From JAKPAM01 sp047601745 (lineage in GTDB: Bacteria > Pseudomonadota > Gammaproteobacteria > Burkholderiales > Burkholderiaceae_E), in contig JASGIS010000001.1 of the NCBI GenBank assembly GCA_047601745.1, positions 806,001-870,000 on the forward strand: a stretch of 64,000 bases of DNA. The letters are read 5' to 3'. The position numbers were made by a program, and so were the translations under genes. The first letter of the stretch is position 1, and each line of letters starts with the position of its first letter. Positions 25,196 to 34,499 of this stretch are shown here, in pieces. The notes under the pieces are model-generated. The model did no database searches, had not been told where the DNA came from, and saw only the letters and a program-made list of their open reading frames with translations.

Positions 25196-26419
25196 CTACG
25201 CGAGCATCGTCTTCAACGCCACCGACGGGTCGCCGACGAGAGCCGGATCGGGGCTTCGGTGCAGTTCGAGCAGCTTGCGCGCCGCGATGTGGTCGGGCGC
25301 GGCGTTGGCCGATTCGACGCACCGCAGCGCGCCGTCGACGTAGTGGAACAGCGAGAACGAGCGCTCGTTCGCACCGGGCCGCCGCACGACGACGTGGCCG
25401 GGCGTACGCTCGGGCGGCACGAGACCGGCCATCTGCAGGCGGATCGTGCCCTGGTCGGACCAGAACCACGGCACCGCATCGTGATCGCGCGGCTCGCCGC
25501 GCAGCGTCGCTGCCGCCGTGCGCGCCTGGTCGTTGGCGTTCTGCACGGACTCGAGCCGGATCACCTGGCCCGTGCGCCGGTCGGCGAAACGCGTGCAATC
25601 GCCGATCGCCAGCACGGCCGGATCGTTGGTGCGCATCGACGCGTCGACGATCACGCCATCCGCGCATTCGAGGCCCGCCGCCTCGGCCAGCGTCGTTTCG
25701 GGAACGGCGCCGATGCCCATGACGACCAGGTCGACCGGCACCGGCCGGCCGTCGGCGCTCAGCGCCGCCAGCCGGCCCGCGTCGAAGCGGGCGTCGTCGA
25801 GGCGCGCACCCAGGCGGATGTCCATGCCGCTGGCGCGATGGACGCCCAGCACGAACTCCGACAGCATCGGCGACACCGCACGCCCCATCAGGCGGGGCGC
25901 CGATTCGATCACCGTAACCGGTTTGCCCAAGGCGACGGCGGTCGCCGCCACCTCCAGGCCGATGAAGCCGCCGCCGATCACCGTCACCGACGGCGCGAGC
26001 GCCAGCAGCTCGCGCAGACGCGTCGCGTGCTCGGCCATCCGCAGCGACACGACGTTGGCGAGGTCGGCCGGCCAGCCGGGCATCGCCCGCGCGCGCGTGC
26101 CCGTTGCCAGCACCAGGCGCGTCCACGTCAGCACGGTCCCCGAGCGCAGGTGCACGCGCCGGTTCTCGCGGTCGATGCGAACGGCCGGATCGCCGACGTG
26201 CACGGTGATGCCCGCCTGGTGGTACCAGTTCTCGGCCTTGTGGACCTGCGCGGCTTCCTGCGGATTCTTCAGGAAGGTCTTGGACAGCGGCGGACGCTGG
26301 TACGGCAGCAGCGGCTCTTCGCAGACCAGTTGCACCTGCTGCCCGATGCCTGCCTCGGCCAAACCCGCGCACAACTGCGCGGCCGCATGCCCGCCCCCAA
26401 TCACGACGATCTGTTCCAT
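25196..26419 (-). CDS. FAD-dependent ferredoxin/rubredoxin reductase-type oxidoreductase
   Basis: A 407-residue pyridine-nucleotide-disulfide-oxidoreductase-fold protein that passes electrons from NAD(P)H to a ferredoxin or rubredoxin. The FAD motif is VVIGGGHAAAQL at the start, LLPYQRPPLSK follows, the NAD motif is TVIGGGFIGLEVAATA, and the second FAD contact is AIGDCTRF. A C-terminal reductase domain of about 80 residues (PWFWSDQGTIRLQMAGL) completes the BphA4/PdR layout. Such reductases usually serve an oxygenase, but none is nearby, so the partner is unknown. It is a single gene upstream of the periplasmic coiled-coil protein gene. Confidence 0.9.
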   Translation of the reverse strand: MEQIVVIGGGHAAAQLCAGLAEAGIGQQVQLVCEEPLLPYQRPPLSKTFLKNPQEAAQVHKAENWYHQAGITVHVGDPAVRIDRENRRVHLRSGTVLTWTRLVLATGTRARAMPGWPADLANVVSLRMAEHATRLRELLALAPSVTVIGGGFIGLEVAATAVALGKPVTVIESAPRLMGRAVSPMLSEFVLGVHRASGMDIRLGARLDDARFDAGRLAALSADGRPVPVDLVVMGIGAVPETTLAEAAGLECADGVIVDASMRTNDPAVLAIGDCTRFADRRTGQVIRLESVQNANDQARTAAATLRGEPRDHDAVPWFWSDQGTIRLQMAGLVPPERTPGHVVVRRPGANERSFSLFHYVDGALRCVESANAAPDHIAARKLLELHRSPDPALVGDPSVALKTMLA

Positions 26420-26528
26420 GTCCGGCTACGCCCCATCGCTCACGCGTCTGATCCGCGGGCGATGATACCGCGGGGATTTCGATCGACGCGGCGCGGCGGA
26501 GGCGGAGCCGCCGGCGAGCCGCCGTCGG

Positions 26529-28358
26529 TCAGCGCGGCGTCGTCCCGAAGATCGATGCGCCGTCGTCGGCGCGCCCGACCAGCGCGCGGAAGCCCGCGAA
26601 CAGCTCGCGGCCGACGCCGGCATGGCGCGCGGCCAGGTCCGGCCGGGCCGGCGCGCGCGCCGCGGCCACCGCCGGATCGACCAGCCATTCGAGCGTGCCG
26701 GCGACCGCGTCGACACGGATCAGATCGCCGTCGGCGATCGACGCGATCGGACCGCCGTCGACCGCCTCGGGCGTCAGGTGGATCGCCGCCGGCACCTTGC
26801 CCGAGGCGCCCGACAGACGGCCGTCGGTCACCAGCGCCACGCGCTGGCCGCGATCCTGCAGCACGCCCAGCGGCGGCATCAGCTTGTGCAGCTCGGGCAT
26901 GCCGTTGGCGCGCGGTCCCTGGAAGCGCACGACCGCGACGAAATCACCGGTCAGCTCGCCGGCCTTGAACGCGTTCTGCAGCGCTTCCTGGCTGTCGAAC
27001 ACGCGCGCCGGCGCCTCGATGACGTGCCGCTCGGGCGCGACCGCCGAGACCTTGATGACGGCCGTACCCAGCGACCCGGACAGCATCCTCAGCCCGCCGG
27101 TCGACTGGAACGGCTCGGCCGCCGGCCGCAGCACGTCGCGATCGCCGCTGTCGTCGCGGACCGTGCCCCAGGACAGCCGCCCGTCGGCATCGAGCGAGGG
27201 CTCGGCCGCGTACGACGACAGGCCCTGGCCGACGATCGTCTGCACGTCCTCGTGCAGCAGCCCGTCGGACAGCAGCTCGCGGATCAGGAACGGCATGCCG
27301 CCGACGCGGTGGAAGTGATTGACGTCGGCCTTGCCGTTCGGATAGATCCGGCACAGCAGCGGCACGACCTCGGCCAGATCGGCGAAGTCCTGCCAGGTCA
27401 GGCGCACGCCGGCCGCGGCGGCCATCGCGATCAGGTGGATCGTCAGGTTCGTCGAGCCGCCGGTCGCGTGCAGGCCGACGATGCCGTTGACGAACGCACG
27501 CTCGTCGAGCACCCAGCCCAGCGGCGGGCAGGTATCCGGATCGAGCGCGCGGCGCACGGCCTCGCGCGTCAGCGCCTCGCGTAGCGGCGTGCCGGGATTG
27601 ACGAAGGATGCGCCCGGCAGGTGCAGGCCCATGATCTCCATCAGCATCTGGTTGGTGTTGGCCGTGCCGTAGAACGTGCAGGTGCCCGGCGAGTGGTACG
27701 AGGCCGACTCGGCATCGAGCAGCGCGATCCGGCCGACCTTGCCTTCGGCCGCCAGTTGCCGGACCTTGGACTTCTCGTCGTTCGGCAGGCCCGAGGGCAT
27801 CGGCCCGGCCGGCACGAACACGGTCGGCAAATGCCCGAACGACAACGCGCCGATGACCAGGCCCGGCACGATCTTGTCGCAGATGCCCAGGCACGCGACC
27901 GCGTCGAACATCTGGTGCGACAGCGCGACGCCGGTCGCCAGCGCGATCACGTCGCGCGAGAACAGGCTCAGCTCCATGCCCGCCTCGCCCTGCGTGATGC
28001 CGTCGCACATCGCCGGCACGCCGCCGGCCACCTGCGCGGTGGCGCCCATCTGGTGGGCGGTCTCGCGGATCAGCGCCGGGTAAGTCTCGTAGGGCTGGTG
28101 CGCGGACAGCATGTCGTTGTACGCGGTCACGATACCCAGGTTCAGCGTCTGGCCGTCGCGCAGACGCGCCTTGTCGCCGGCCGCGCAGGCCGCGAAGCCG
28201 TGCGCCAGGTTGGCGCAGCCGAGCCGGTTGCGCGATGGCCGCGCCGACGCGGCCGCATCGAGCCGTTCCAGGTAGCGGCCGCGGCCGTCGGCGCTGCGCC
28301 GGCGGATCCGTTCGGTGACGTCGCCGATACGGTCGTTCAACGATCTGATCGTCATCAT
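26529..28358 (-). CDS. edd: Phosphogluconate dehydratase (Entner-Doudoroff)
   Basis: A 609-residue IlvD/Edd-family dehydratase. Length, the start MMTIRSLNDRIGDVTERI and the internal CDGITQGEAGMELSLFSRD identify 6-phosphogluconate dehydratase rather than dihydroxyacid dehydratase. It forms 2-keto-3-deoxy-6-phosphogluconate and needs an iron-sulfur cluster; candidate cysteines are in CDGITQGE and CLGICDK. The usual partner eda is not adjacent. The nearby sugar-phosphate mutarotase gene at 30017 would fit glucose catabolism. The start at 28358 has gggga just upstream; a TTG at 28367 is the alternative. Confidence 0.95.
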   Translation of the reverse strand: MMTIRSLNDRIGDVTERIRRRSADGRGRYLERLDAAASARPSRNRLGCANLAHGFAACAAGDKARLRDGQTLNLGIVTAYNDMLSAHQPYETYPALIRETAHQMGATAQVAGGVPAMCDGITQGEAGMELSLFSRDVIALATGVALSHQMFDAVACLGICDKIVPGLVIGALSFGHLPTVFVPAGPMPSGLPNDEKSKVRQLAAEGKVGRIALLDAESASYHSPGTCTFYGTANTNQMLMEIMGLHLPGASFVNPGTPLREALTREAVRRALDPDTCPPLGWVLDERAFVNGIVGLHATGGSTNLTIHLIAMAAAAGVRLTWQDFADLAEVVPLLCRIYPNGKADVNHFHRVGGMPFLIRELLSDGLLHEDVQTIVGQGLSSYAAEPSLDADGRLSWGTVRDDSGDRDVLRPAAEPFQSTGGLRMLSGSLGTAVIKVSAVAPERHVIEAPARVFDSQEALQNAFKAGELTGDFVAVVRFQGPRANGMPELHKLMPPLGVLQDRGQRVALVTDGRLSGASGKVPAAIHLTPEAVDGGPIASIADGDLIRVDAVAGTLEWLVDPAVAAARAPARPDLAARHAGVGRELFAGFRALVGRADDGASIFGTTPR

Positions 28359-28576
28359 GTTCCCCAAGATAAGCCGTGGTCGGGCGCGAACCGAAACGGA
28401 ATCGGACGCGCGGCCCCTTGCCGCGGCCAGCCGCGCGACGTGACCGGGCGCGGCTGCGCGTCGGGGAAATGAACCGACAACGCATTATTGCGCTCATCGG
28501 CGATCCGCCCTCGGAGCATGACGAAGATCGTTCGCAAATAACGTGCCCCGGCGCGCGGGGCAGGATCAGCGCCCGC
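28359..28576. other. Intergenic region upstream of edd
   Basis: About 218 bases separate the edd start from the serine hydrolase stop. A segment near 28455-28550 (caacgcattattgcgctcat, then gaagatcgttcgcaaataacg) is AT-richer than its surroundings and is the likeliest promoter area for edd. It includes the short inverted pair gcattattgc. No gene is seen here. Confidence 0.35.
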
Positions 28577-29923
28577 TCAGCCGGCGATCAGACGCCGCGC
28601 CAGCGCGCGGAATGCCGGATGCGTGTACGGGTCGTTGCCGGCGTTGGCGGCGATCGGATGCGAACCGAATCGCGCGATCGTCATCTCGGCATGCGGATCG
28701 ACGTGGATCCGTTGGCCGTGGATGCCGCGCGCCTCGAACATGCGGTGCGCGTCGTGCGACAACCACCATTGGTTCGCGTAGCTCCAGCCGGGCAGCAGCG
28801 GATAGCCGCCGGCCTCGAACAGGCGGCGGTCGCCGCCGCGCCGGATCGTGTCGACGACGGCCGGATCGATGACCTGCCGGCCGCCGAGCGCGCCGTCGGC
28901 GCGCAACGCCTCGCCGAAACGCGCGAGGTCGCGCAGCGTCAGGTTCAAGCCGCCGCCGCAGGTCTCCTGCCCGGCCTCGTCGACGGCGAAATACGCGTCT
29001 TCTTCGGCGCCCAGCGGCTGCCACAGCCGCTGCGACATCAGCTCGGCGATCGTCAGGCCGCTGACGCGGCGCAGGATCCACGCCAGCACCTCGGTGTTGA
29101 CGGTCTTGTACGCGAAACCCTCGCCGTGGCCGCCCCGCTTGCGCACCGTCAGCAGGAACCGGTCGACGCTGCGCGGCCCCTGGTAATCGGGCGGCTTGCC
29201 GACCGACCCGCAGGCGCGCGCGTAGTCCCAGATCGTCGCCGATGGATCGGCGTAGACCTCGGAGTAGTCGAGGCCGGTCGTCATGTCCATCACCTGCCGC
29301 ACCGTCGCATCGCCCCACGCCGAATCGCGCAGCTCGGGCACGTGGTGGACGACGGGACGCGCCGGATCGATCCGGCCTTCGTGCACGAGCATCGCGGCGA
29401 GCGTGCCGATGAACGACTTGGTGACCGACATCGCCAGGTGCGGCGTCACGCGGTCGAGCGCGCCGAAATAGCGTTCGTAGACGACGCGGCCGCGATGCAG
29501 GACGACGATGCCGTCGGTGTAGCACAGCGCCAGCGCCTCGTCGAAGCGGCGCTCGACGCCGGTGCCGTCGACGAAGCGCACGGCATCGATGTCGGCCTCG
29601 CCGATCCCGCCGGCGGGTGCGGCCGGCAGCGCCGATGCCGGCCCCGGACCGCGCCGCACGACCCGCGTCGGCAGCAGCTCGCGCATGTGGCTGAACGTGT
29701 AGCGGATCTTGGGGAACGAGCGGCTGTCCGTCGCGATCGATACCCGCTTGTCGTCCGGCGGCGGGAAGCCGGCCATCCAGCCGAGCACGCGGGGGTCGGT
29801 CTGCGCCGCATCGGGCGAGTCGTGCGCGACGGCCGCTCGCGCGATCTGGCGGAACGCTTCGCTGACGGGTTCCGCGTACGGGTCGGGGGACGGGCCTGGG
29901 CCGGTTGCCGGTGTGGGGTTCAT
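28577..29923 (-). CDS. Serine hydrolase, beta-lactamase class C-like
   Basis: A 448-residue penicillin-binding-fold serine hydrolase. The nucleophile motif SxxK is SVTKSF in HLAMSVTKSFIGTLAAML, and the second-motif tyrosine is in TGLDYSEVY (Tyr-Ser-Glu instead of the usual Tyr-x-Asn). A clear KTG or HTG triad is not visible near the C-terminus. There is no signal peptide, so it is probably cytoplasmic and an esterase, transesterase or amide hydrolase rather than an antibiotic-resistance enzyme. It is divergent from the mutarotase operon across about 90 bases. Confidence 0.85.
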   Translation of the reverse strand: MNPTPATGPGPSPDPYAEPVSEAFRQIARAAVAHDSPDAAQTDPRVLGWMAGFPPPDDKRVSIATDSRSFPKIRYTFSHMRELLPTRVVRRGPGPASALPAAPAGGIGEADIDAVRFVDGTGVERRFDEALALCYTDGIVVLHRGRVVYERYFGALDRVTPHLAMSVTKSFIGTLAAMLVHEGRIDPARPVVHHVPELRDSAWGDATVRQVMDMTTGLDYSEVYADPSATIWDYARACGSVGKPPDYQGPRSVDRFLLTVRKRGGHGEGFAYKTVNTEVLAWILRRVSGLTIAELMSQRLWQPLGAEEDAYFAVDEAGQETCGGGLNLTLRDLARFGEALRADGALGGRQVIDPAVVDTIRRGGDRRLFEAGGYPLLPGWSYANQWWLSHDAHRMFEARGIHGQRIHVDPHAEMTIARFGSHPIAANAGNDPYTHPAFRALARRLIAG

Positions 29924-30016
29924 CCCGGCACGCTAGCATCGGCCCGCCGTGCATGTCGAGCCGAAGCCCTGCGACGAAGCATCGGTTAACATCCTTCCGC
30001 AAAGAGAGCCGACTCG

Positions 30017-30946
30017 ATGAACGCTGCCCACGCCGATGTCAGAGGGATGCCCGCCGTGCGCTTGCGCGCCTGCGACGGCGGCATGGCGACGATCATGCTG
30101 CACGGCGCGCACGTCGTGAGCTGGGTGCCGGCCGGCGCGCCCGAACAGCTCTATCTGTCCGAACAGGCGGTCTACGCTCCCGACCAGGCGATTCGCGGCG
30201 GCGTACCGGTGATCTTTCCGCAGTTCGATCGCGTCGGCCCCGAACCGGGCGGGCCTCGCCACGGCATCGCACGCACCCGCGCGTGGCGGCTGCTGCAGAG
30301 CGGCCAGGACGACGATGCGGTGTTCGCCAAGTTCGAACTGGCGCACGACGACGCGACGCTGGTCGCGTGGCCGCGCGCGTTCGTGCTCGAGCTGAAGGTC
30401 ACGCTGGGGCCGCGCCACCTCGAAATGGCGCTGACCGCCGGCAATCCGGGCTCCGATCCGTATGCGTTCACCGCCGCGCTGCACACGTACCTGAAGGTCG
30501 CCGACATCGGCGACGCGCTGGTCGAAGGCCTGGCCGGCCACCGGTTCCGCGACTCGGCGCTCGCGGCCCGGCTGGGCCCGCAGGCGGCCGCCGACGCGGA
30601 CGCGGCGATCGGGGTCGAGCATCGGCGGTTCGTCGATTTCGACGGCGAGGTCGACCGCATCTACTTCGAGGCGGGCGAGCGGCTGCGGCTGCGCGAACGC
30701 GGACCGGACAAGGACGGTCTGGCCGCCGACGGCGCCTGCGTGGACCTGACGATGCGCGGCTTCGAAGACGCCGTCGTCTGGAACCCCGGGCCGCACAAGG
30801 CCGCGCAGTTGAACGACCTGCCCCGCAACGGCTATCGCCAGATGGTCTGCATCGAGGCGGCCCGCATCGGCCGGCCGATCACGCTCGAACCCGGCCAGAG
30901 CTGGACCGGATCGCAGACGCTGCATTCGGCGCACGTCGATGAATGA
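30017..30946 (+). CDS. D-hexose-6-phosphate mutarotase (aldose 1-epimerase family)
   Basis: A 309-residue galactose-mutarotase-fold protein of the YeaD type, which equilibrates anomers of glucose-6-phosphate. Typical features are GAHVVSWVPAG, the sugar-binding arginine in IRGGVPVIFPQF, the catalytic histidines in PRHGIARTRAW and ALHTYLKV, and the late VVWNPGPHKA. It begins a forward run of five tightly packed genes. Its stop lies 22 bases before the quinone oxidoreductase start chosen here, and an earlier in-frame ATG of that gene would overlap it. Confidence 0.9.
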   Translation: MNAAHADVRGMPAVRLRACDGGMATIMLHGAHVVSWVPAGAPEQLYLSEQAVYAPDQAIRGGVPVIFPQFDRVGPEPGGPRHGIARTRAWRLLQSGQDDDAVFAKFELAHDDATLVAWPRAFVLELKVTLGPRHLEMALTAGNPGSDPYAFTAALHTYLKVADIGDALVEGLAGHRFRDSALAARLGPQAAADADAAIGVEHRRFVDFDGEVDRIYFEAGERLRLRERGPDKDGLAADGACVDLTMRGFEDAVVWNPGPHKAAQLNDLPRNGYRQMVCIEAARIGRPITLEPGQSWTGSQTLHSAHVDE

Positions 30947-30968
30947 CTCCCGCTTCACAGGATCCCCG

Positions 30969-31976
30969 ATGATTCCCGATCGAATGAACCACATCGCGCA
31001 CGGCGACGGCGGCCCCGCGTCCGTGATGAAGATCGCCACCGGCCCGGTGCCGGTCCCGCAGCCCGGCGAGGTGCTGATCCGCGTCGCTTATGCCGGCGTC
31101 AACCGGCCGGACGTCGCGCAGCGCGCCGGCAGCTATCCGCCGCCGCCGGGCGCCTCGCCGCTGCTCGGACTCGAGGTATCGGGCCGGATCGTCGCGCTCG
31201 GCGACGACGACGAGACCGCCGACACCGGCTGGGCGATCGGCGACGAGGTCTGCGCGCTGTGCAACGGCGGCGGCTATGCGCAGTACGTCGCCGTGCCGAC
31301 CGGTCAGGTGCTGCCGGTGCCGCGTGGCCTGGACCTGCTGCAGGCGGCCGCGCTGCCCGAGAACTTCTTCACCGTCTGGACCAACGTGATCGAGCGCGGG
31401 CGGCTCAAGGCCGGCGAAACCTTCCTCGTGCACGGCGGCTCGTCGGGCATCGGCCTGACGGCGATCCAGATCGCCAAGGCCTGGGGGGCGACCGTGTACA
31501 CGACGGTCGGCGGCGACGACAAGGCCCGCGCCTGCCTGGCCGCCGGCGCGGACGTCGCGATCCAGTACAAGACGCAGGACTTCGTCACCGAGGTCGCCGC
31601 GCTGACCGGCAAGCGCGGCGTCGACGTCATCCTCGACATGGTCGGCGGCGACTATATCCCGCGCAATCTGCGCTCGCTGGCCATGGACGGCCGGCTCGTG
31701 CAGATCGCGTTCCTGCAGGGATCCAAGGCGCAGGTCGATTTCACGACGCTGATGACCCGGCGGCTGACGTTCACCGGCTCGACGCTGCGGCCGCGCTCGG
31801 CCGCCGACAAGGCGGCGATGGCGCGCGAGCTGCGCGCGCAGATCTGGCCGCGGATCGAGCGCGGCGAGATCAAACCGCTGATCCACCAGGTGTTCGACCT
31901 GGCCGACGCCGCGGCCGCGCACGCGCTGATGGAGTCGTCGACGCACATCGGCAAGATCATGCTGAAGGTGGATTGA
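30969..31976 (+). CDS. NAD(P)H-quinone oxidoreductase (zeta-crystallin/PIG3 type)
   Basis: A 335-residue medium-chain reductase without zinc ligands, of the PIG3/quinone oxidoreductase family, which reduces quinones or enones with NADPH. Seen are VAYAGVNRPDVAQRAGSYPP, GDEVCALCNGGGYAQYV, the cofactor loop HGGSSGIGLTAIQIAKAWGA, and the C-terminal STHIGKIML. The start at 30969 has agga seven bases upstream; an ATG at 30939 would overlap the preceding gene. It is second in the five-gene run. Confidence 0.92.
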   Translation: MIPDRMNHIAHGDGGPASVMKIATGPVPVPQPGEVLIRVAYAGVNRPDVAQRAGSYPPPPGASPLLGLEVSGRIVALGDDDETADTGWAIGDEVCALCNGGGYAQYVAVPTGQVLPVPRGLDLLQAAALPENFFTVWTNVIERGRLKAGETFLVHGGSSGIGLTAIQIAKAWGATVYTTVGGDDKARACLAAGADVAIQYKTQDFVTEVAALTGKRGVDVILDMVGGDYIPRNLRSLAMDGRLVQIAFLQGSKAQVDFTTLMTRRLTFTGSTLRPRSAADKAAMARELRAQIWPRIERGEIKPLIHQVFDLADAAAAHALMESSTHIGKIMLKVD

Positions 31977-31984
31977 CGCGCGCG

Positions 31985-32803
31985 ATGCTGTTCCTGCTGT
32001 CTCCGGCCAAGTCGCTGGATTTCGAGCGGCCGGTTCCGGCCGGGCTGCCGCATACGCGCCCCGTCCACGTCGACGAGGCTCAAACGCTGATCGGCCTGCT
32101 GCGCGAGCGCTCGCAGGCCGAGGTCGCCGCGTTGATGGACCTGTCCGACGCGCTGGCCGCGCTGAACGTCGATCGCTACCGCGCGTGGCGGCCGCGCCAT
32201 GACGCGCGCAATGCCCGTCAGGCGATCCTCGCGTTCGACGGCGACGTCTACGATGGGCTGGACGCGCGCACGCTGAGCGACGAACAACTGGCCTGGGCGC
32301 AGGACCACGTCGTGATGCTGTCGGGCCTGTACGGCGTGCTGCGGCCGCTCGACCGGATGCAGCCGTACCGGCTCGAGATGGGCACGCGGCTGGCCAACGC
32401 GCGCGGCAAGGACCTGTACGCGTTCTGGGGCGCGACGATCGCCGAGTACCTGAACCGCCGCCAGGCGGGCGACAAGGCCGGCGACGGAACGCGCGTCGTC
32501 GTCAACCTGGCGTCCGAGGAATACTTCCATGCCGTCGACCGCAAGGCGTTGAAGGCGCGCGTCGTGCACTGCGTGTTCGAGGAATGGCGCGGGGACCGGT
32601 ACAAGATCATCAGCTTCTCGGCCAAGCGGGCGCGCGGCATGATGGCGCGCTTCGCGATCGAGCGGCAGGCGCGCACGCCCGACGAACTGCGCGAGTTCGA
32701 CGCCGCCGGCTATCACTACGACGGCGCGGCGTCCGGCGACGACCGGCTGGTGTTCCGGCGGCGCATCGACGACGGCGGCGGCGAGCGGAGCGCGCGGGCA
32801 TGA
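31985..32803 (+). CDS. yaaA: Peroxide stress protein YaaA (UPF0246/DUF328)
   Basis: A 272-residue member of the YaaA family. In E. coli YaaA limits free iron and protects DNA during hydrogen peroxide stress, and the fold binds DNA. The family start MLFLLSPAKSLDF is present, with LSGLYGVLRPLDRMQPYRLEMGT, then NLASEEYFHAVD, and the end YKIISFSAKRARGMMARF. It starts eight bases after the quinone reductase stop, and its TGA overlaps the next ATG. Confidence 0.95.
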   Translation: MLFLLSPAKSLDFERPVPAGLPHTRPVHVDEAQTLIGLLRERSQAEVAALMDLSDALAALNVDRYRAWRPRHDARNARQAILAFDGDVYDGLDARTLSDEQLAWAQDHVVMLSGLYGVLRPLDRMQPYRLEMGTRLANARGKDLYAFWGATIAEYLNRRQAGDKAGDGTRVVVNLASEEYFHAVDRKALKARVVHCVFEEWRGDRYKIISFSAKRARGMMARFAIERQARTPDELREFDAAGYHYDGAASGDDRLVFRRRIDDGGGERSARA

Positions 32804-33393
32804 CGGCGATCGAGCCGATGCCGACGCCGACGGACGCGCTGCGCCGACGCCGGTTCCTCGACGGCCTGGCGCCGGACCGGCCGACCACCGAGTGGGCGCG
32901 GCACTGGCTGCGCGTCCTGCTGCTGCAGGACGGTTCGGCCACGCTGCTGTGCGAGATCGTCGCCGGCGGCCCGATCCGGCTCGACGTCACGCACCAGGTC
33001 ATCACGCGCGACGTGCCGGACGAAGTCCGCGAGCTGCTGCCCGGCGGCGACACCTTCATCGAGCGCCAGGTCTGCCTGTCGTTCGACGGCGAAGTGATGA
33101 TGGACAACCTCACCTACGTCGCCTGCGACCGCGTCGACCCGACGCTTCGGCAGTACCTGCTGGACGGCACGGCGCCGATCGGCCATCTGTTCGACCGGCG
33201 CTGGACGCGCAAGCAGACGGTCGCGCCGATCGAAGCGGTCGTCACGCGCTTGTGGAACCGCTCGGGCCTGCCGGATCCGGCCGCGGTGCGCGCGTACCTG
33301 CTGCAGATGCCCGAATCGACGTGCATGCTGATCACCGAAACGTTCCGCGCGGGCATGCGCTGGCGGCTGCCGGTGGATCCGTCGCCGACGTGA
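32800..33393 (+). CDS. Chorismate lyase-like protein (UbiC/DUF98 fold)
   Basis: A 197-residue protein resembling the chorismate pyruvate-lyase fold: WARHWLRVLLLQDGSATLLCE, then VTHQVITRDVPDEVRELL, FIERQVCLSFDGEVMMDNLTYVA with the acid in the last strand, and APIGHLFDRRWTRKQ. UbiC makes 4-hydroxybenzoate from chorismate for ubiquinone; whether this one does so is an inference. Its ATG overlaps the yaaA stop (ATGA), and its own TGA overlaps the GTG start of the EamA gene, so all three are translationally coupled. Confidence 0.78.
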   Translation: MTAIEPMPTPTDALRRRRFLDGLAPDRPTTEWARHWLRVLLLQDGSATLLCEIVAGGPIRLDVTHQVITRDVPDEVRELLPGGDTFIERQVCLSFDGEVMMDNLTYVACDRVDPTLRQYLLDGTAPIGHLFDRRWTRKQTVAPIEAVVTRLWNRSGLPDPAAVRAYLLQMPESTCMLITETFRAGMRWRLPVDPSPT

Positions 33394-34373
33394 ACCCGGA
33401 CCGGCCGGACGCCGCCGCCGGCGCCGCCGACCCGCGAGCGTCGATCAAGGGCCTGGCCTGCGGCATCGGCGCGGGCGCGCTATGGGGGCTGGTGTTCGTC
33501 GCGCCCGAACTGGTCAGGGATTTCAGCGCGCTGCATCTGTCGGCCGGCCGCTACCTGGGCTACGGCCTGATCGCCGCGGTGCTGCTGGCACCGCGATGGC
33601 CGGCGCTGCGGCCGCACGTGCACGCGCGGCAATGGCGGGACCTGGCCTGGCTGGCCCTGGCCGGCAACACGCTGTACTACCTGTTGCTGGCGACGGCCGT
33701 GCAGACCGGCGGCATCGCGATGACGTCGCTGGTCATCGGCTTCATGCCGGTCGCGGTCACGATCATCGGCAGCCGCGACGAAGGCGCGGTGCCGATGCGC
33801 AAGCTCGTGCCTTCGCTGCTGCTGTGCGCGGCGGGTGCCGTCTGCATCGGCGCGCAGGCGCTGGGCGGGCAGCACGACGACGGCTCGATCGCCGAGCGCG
33901 CGATCGGGCTGCTGTGCGCGATCGGCGCGCTGACCTCCTGGACCTCGTACGCGATCGGCAACGCGCGCTGCCTGCGGCGCCTGCCCCGGGTCTCCGCCCA
34001 TGACTGGAACCTGCTGACCGGCGTCGTCACCGGCCTGCAGAGCCTGGTGCTGATCCCGATCGCGTTCGCGCTGGACGCCGGCCATCACGAAACCGGCGCA
34101 TGGCTGCGACTGGGCGCGGTCTCGGCGGCGGTGGCCGTGTTCGCGTCGATGCTGGGCAACGCGCTGTGGAACCAGATGAGCCGGCTGCTGCCGTTGACGC
34201 TGGTCGGCCAGATGATCCTGTGCGAGACGGTGTTCGCGCTGCTGTACGGGCTGGCCTGGGAGCGGCGGCTGCCGACGTTGCTGGAGGCCGCGGCGCTGGC
34301 CTGCGTGACGCTGAGCGTGCTGTCGTGCGTGGCGGCGCACCGGCGGCCGGTCGTCGTGGAGATGACGGCTTAG
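33390..34373 (+). CDS. EamA/DMT-family membrane transporter
   Basis: A 327-residue integral membrane protein with about ten hydrophobic segments in two EamA repeats. The first begins GLACGIGAGALWGLVFVAPE. Motifs such as AGRYLGYGLIAAVLLAP and NTLYYLLLATAVQTGGIAMTS are typical. The start is GTG at 33390, overlapping the stop of the chorismate-lyase-like gene. Drug/metabolite transporters export small molecules; the substrate is unknown. It closes the forward run. A hairpin (34401-34418) and a larger inverted repeat (34437-34499) follow. Confidence 0.9.
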   Translation: MNPDRPDAAAGAADPRASIKGLACGIGAGALWGLVFVAPELVRDFSALHLSAGRYLGYGLIAAVLLAPRWPALRPHVHARQWRDLAWLALAGNTLYYLLLATAVQTGGIAMTSLVIGFMPVAVTIIGSRDEGAVPMRKLVPSLLLCAAGAVCIGAQALGGQHDDGSIAERAIGLLCAIGALTSWTSYAIGNARCLRRLPRVSAHDWNLLTGVVTGLQSLVLIPIAFALDAGHHETGAWLRLGAVSAAVAVFASMLGNALWNQMSRLLPLTLVGQMILCETVFALLYGLAWERRLPTLLEAAALACVTLSVLSCVAAHRRPVVVEMTA

Positions 34374-34400
34374 TGGGGTGCTGCCGCGGGGTGTTGCCGC

Positions 34401-34418
34401 GGACCTTTGCGCAGGTCC
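34401..34418. terminator. Short hairpin after the EamA gene
   Basis: The sequence ggacctttgcgcaggtcc forms a perfect 6-bp stem with a 6-base loop, 27 bases after the stop at 34373. There is no T-run, so termination is only a possibility. Confidence 0.4.
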
Positions 34419-34422
34419 GTCA

Positions 34423-34464
34423 CGGCCGGCGCCGCCGGGTGTGAGCGGGGCGGCGCCCAACGAG
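34423..34464 (+). repeat. 42-bp repeat, left copy bounding the anomalous region
   Basis: This stretch, starting cggccggcgccgccgggtgt, matches 37796-37837 at about 34 of 42 positions in the same orientation; most differences are C/T or G/A. The two copies bracket the toxin-antitoxin remnant, the 2H-like gene and the HTH-ATCase gene. Its right half is also the left arm of the inverted repeat at 34437-34499. Confidence 0.65.
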
Positions 34465-34499
34465 TCCTCTCGTAATCGGTCGCCGCCCCGCTCACACCC
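34437..34499. repeat. Perfect 19-bp inverted repeat
   Basis: The arms gggtgtgagcggggcggcg (34437-34455) and its exact complement (34481-34499) flank a 25-base loop. A related right-arm copy (gccccgttcacatccgtcgg, from 36243) and a related left-arm copy (37808 onward) occur on the far side of the region. It could act as a strong terminator or as the terminus of a non-autonomous element. Confidence 0.8.

Noticed and set aside
28577..29923. Antibiotic-resistance beta-lactamase
   Set aside because: Has SxxK, but lacks a signal peptide, the usual Tyr-x-Asn and a clear KTG motif; general serine hydrolase is the safer call.
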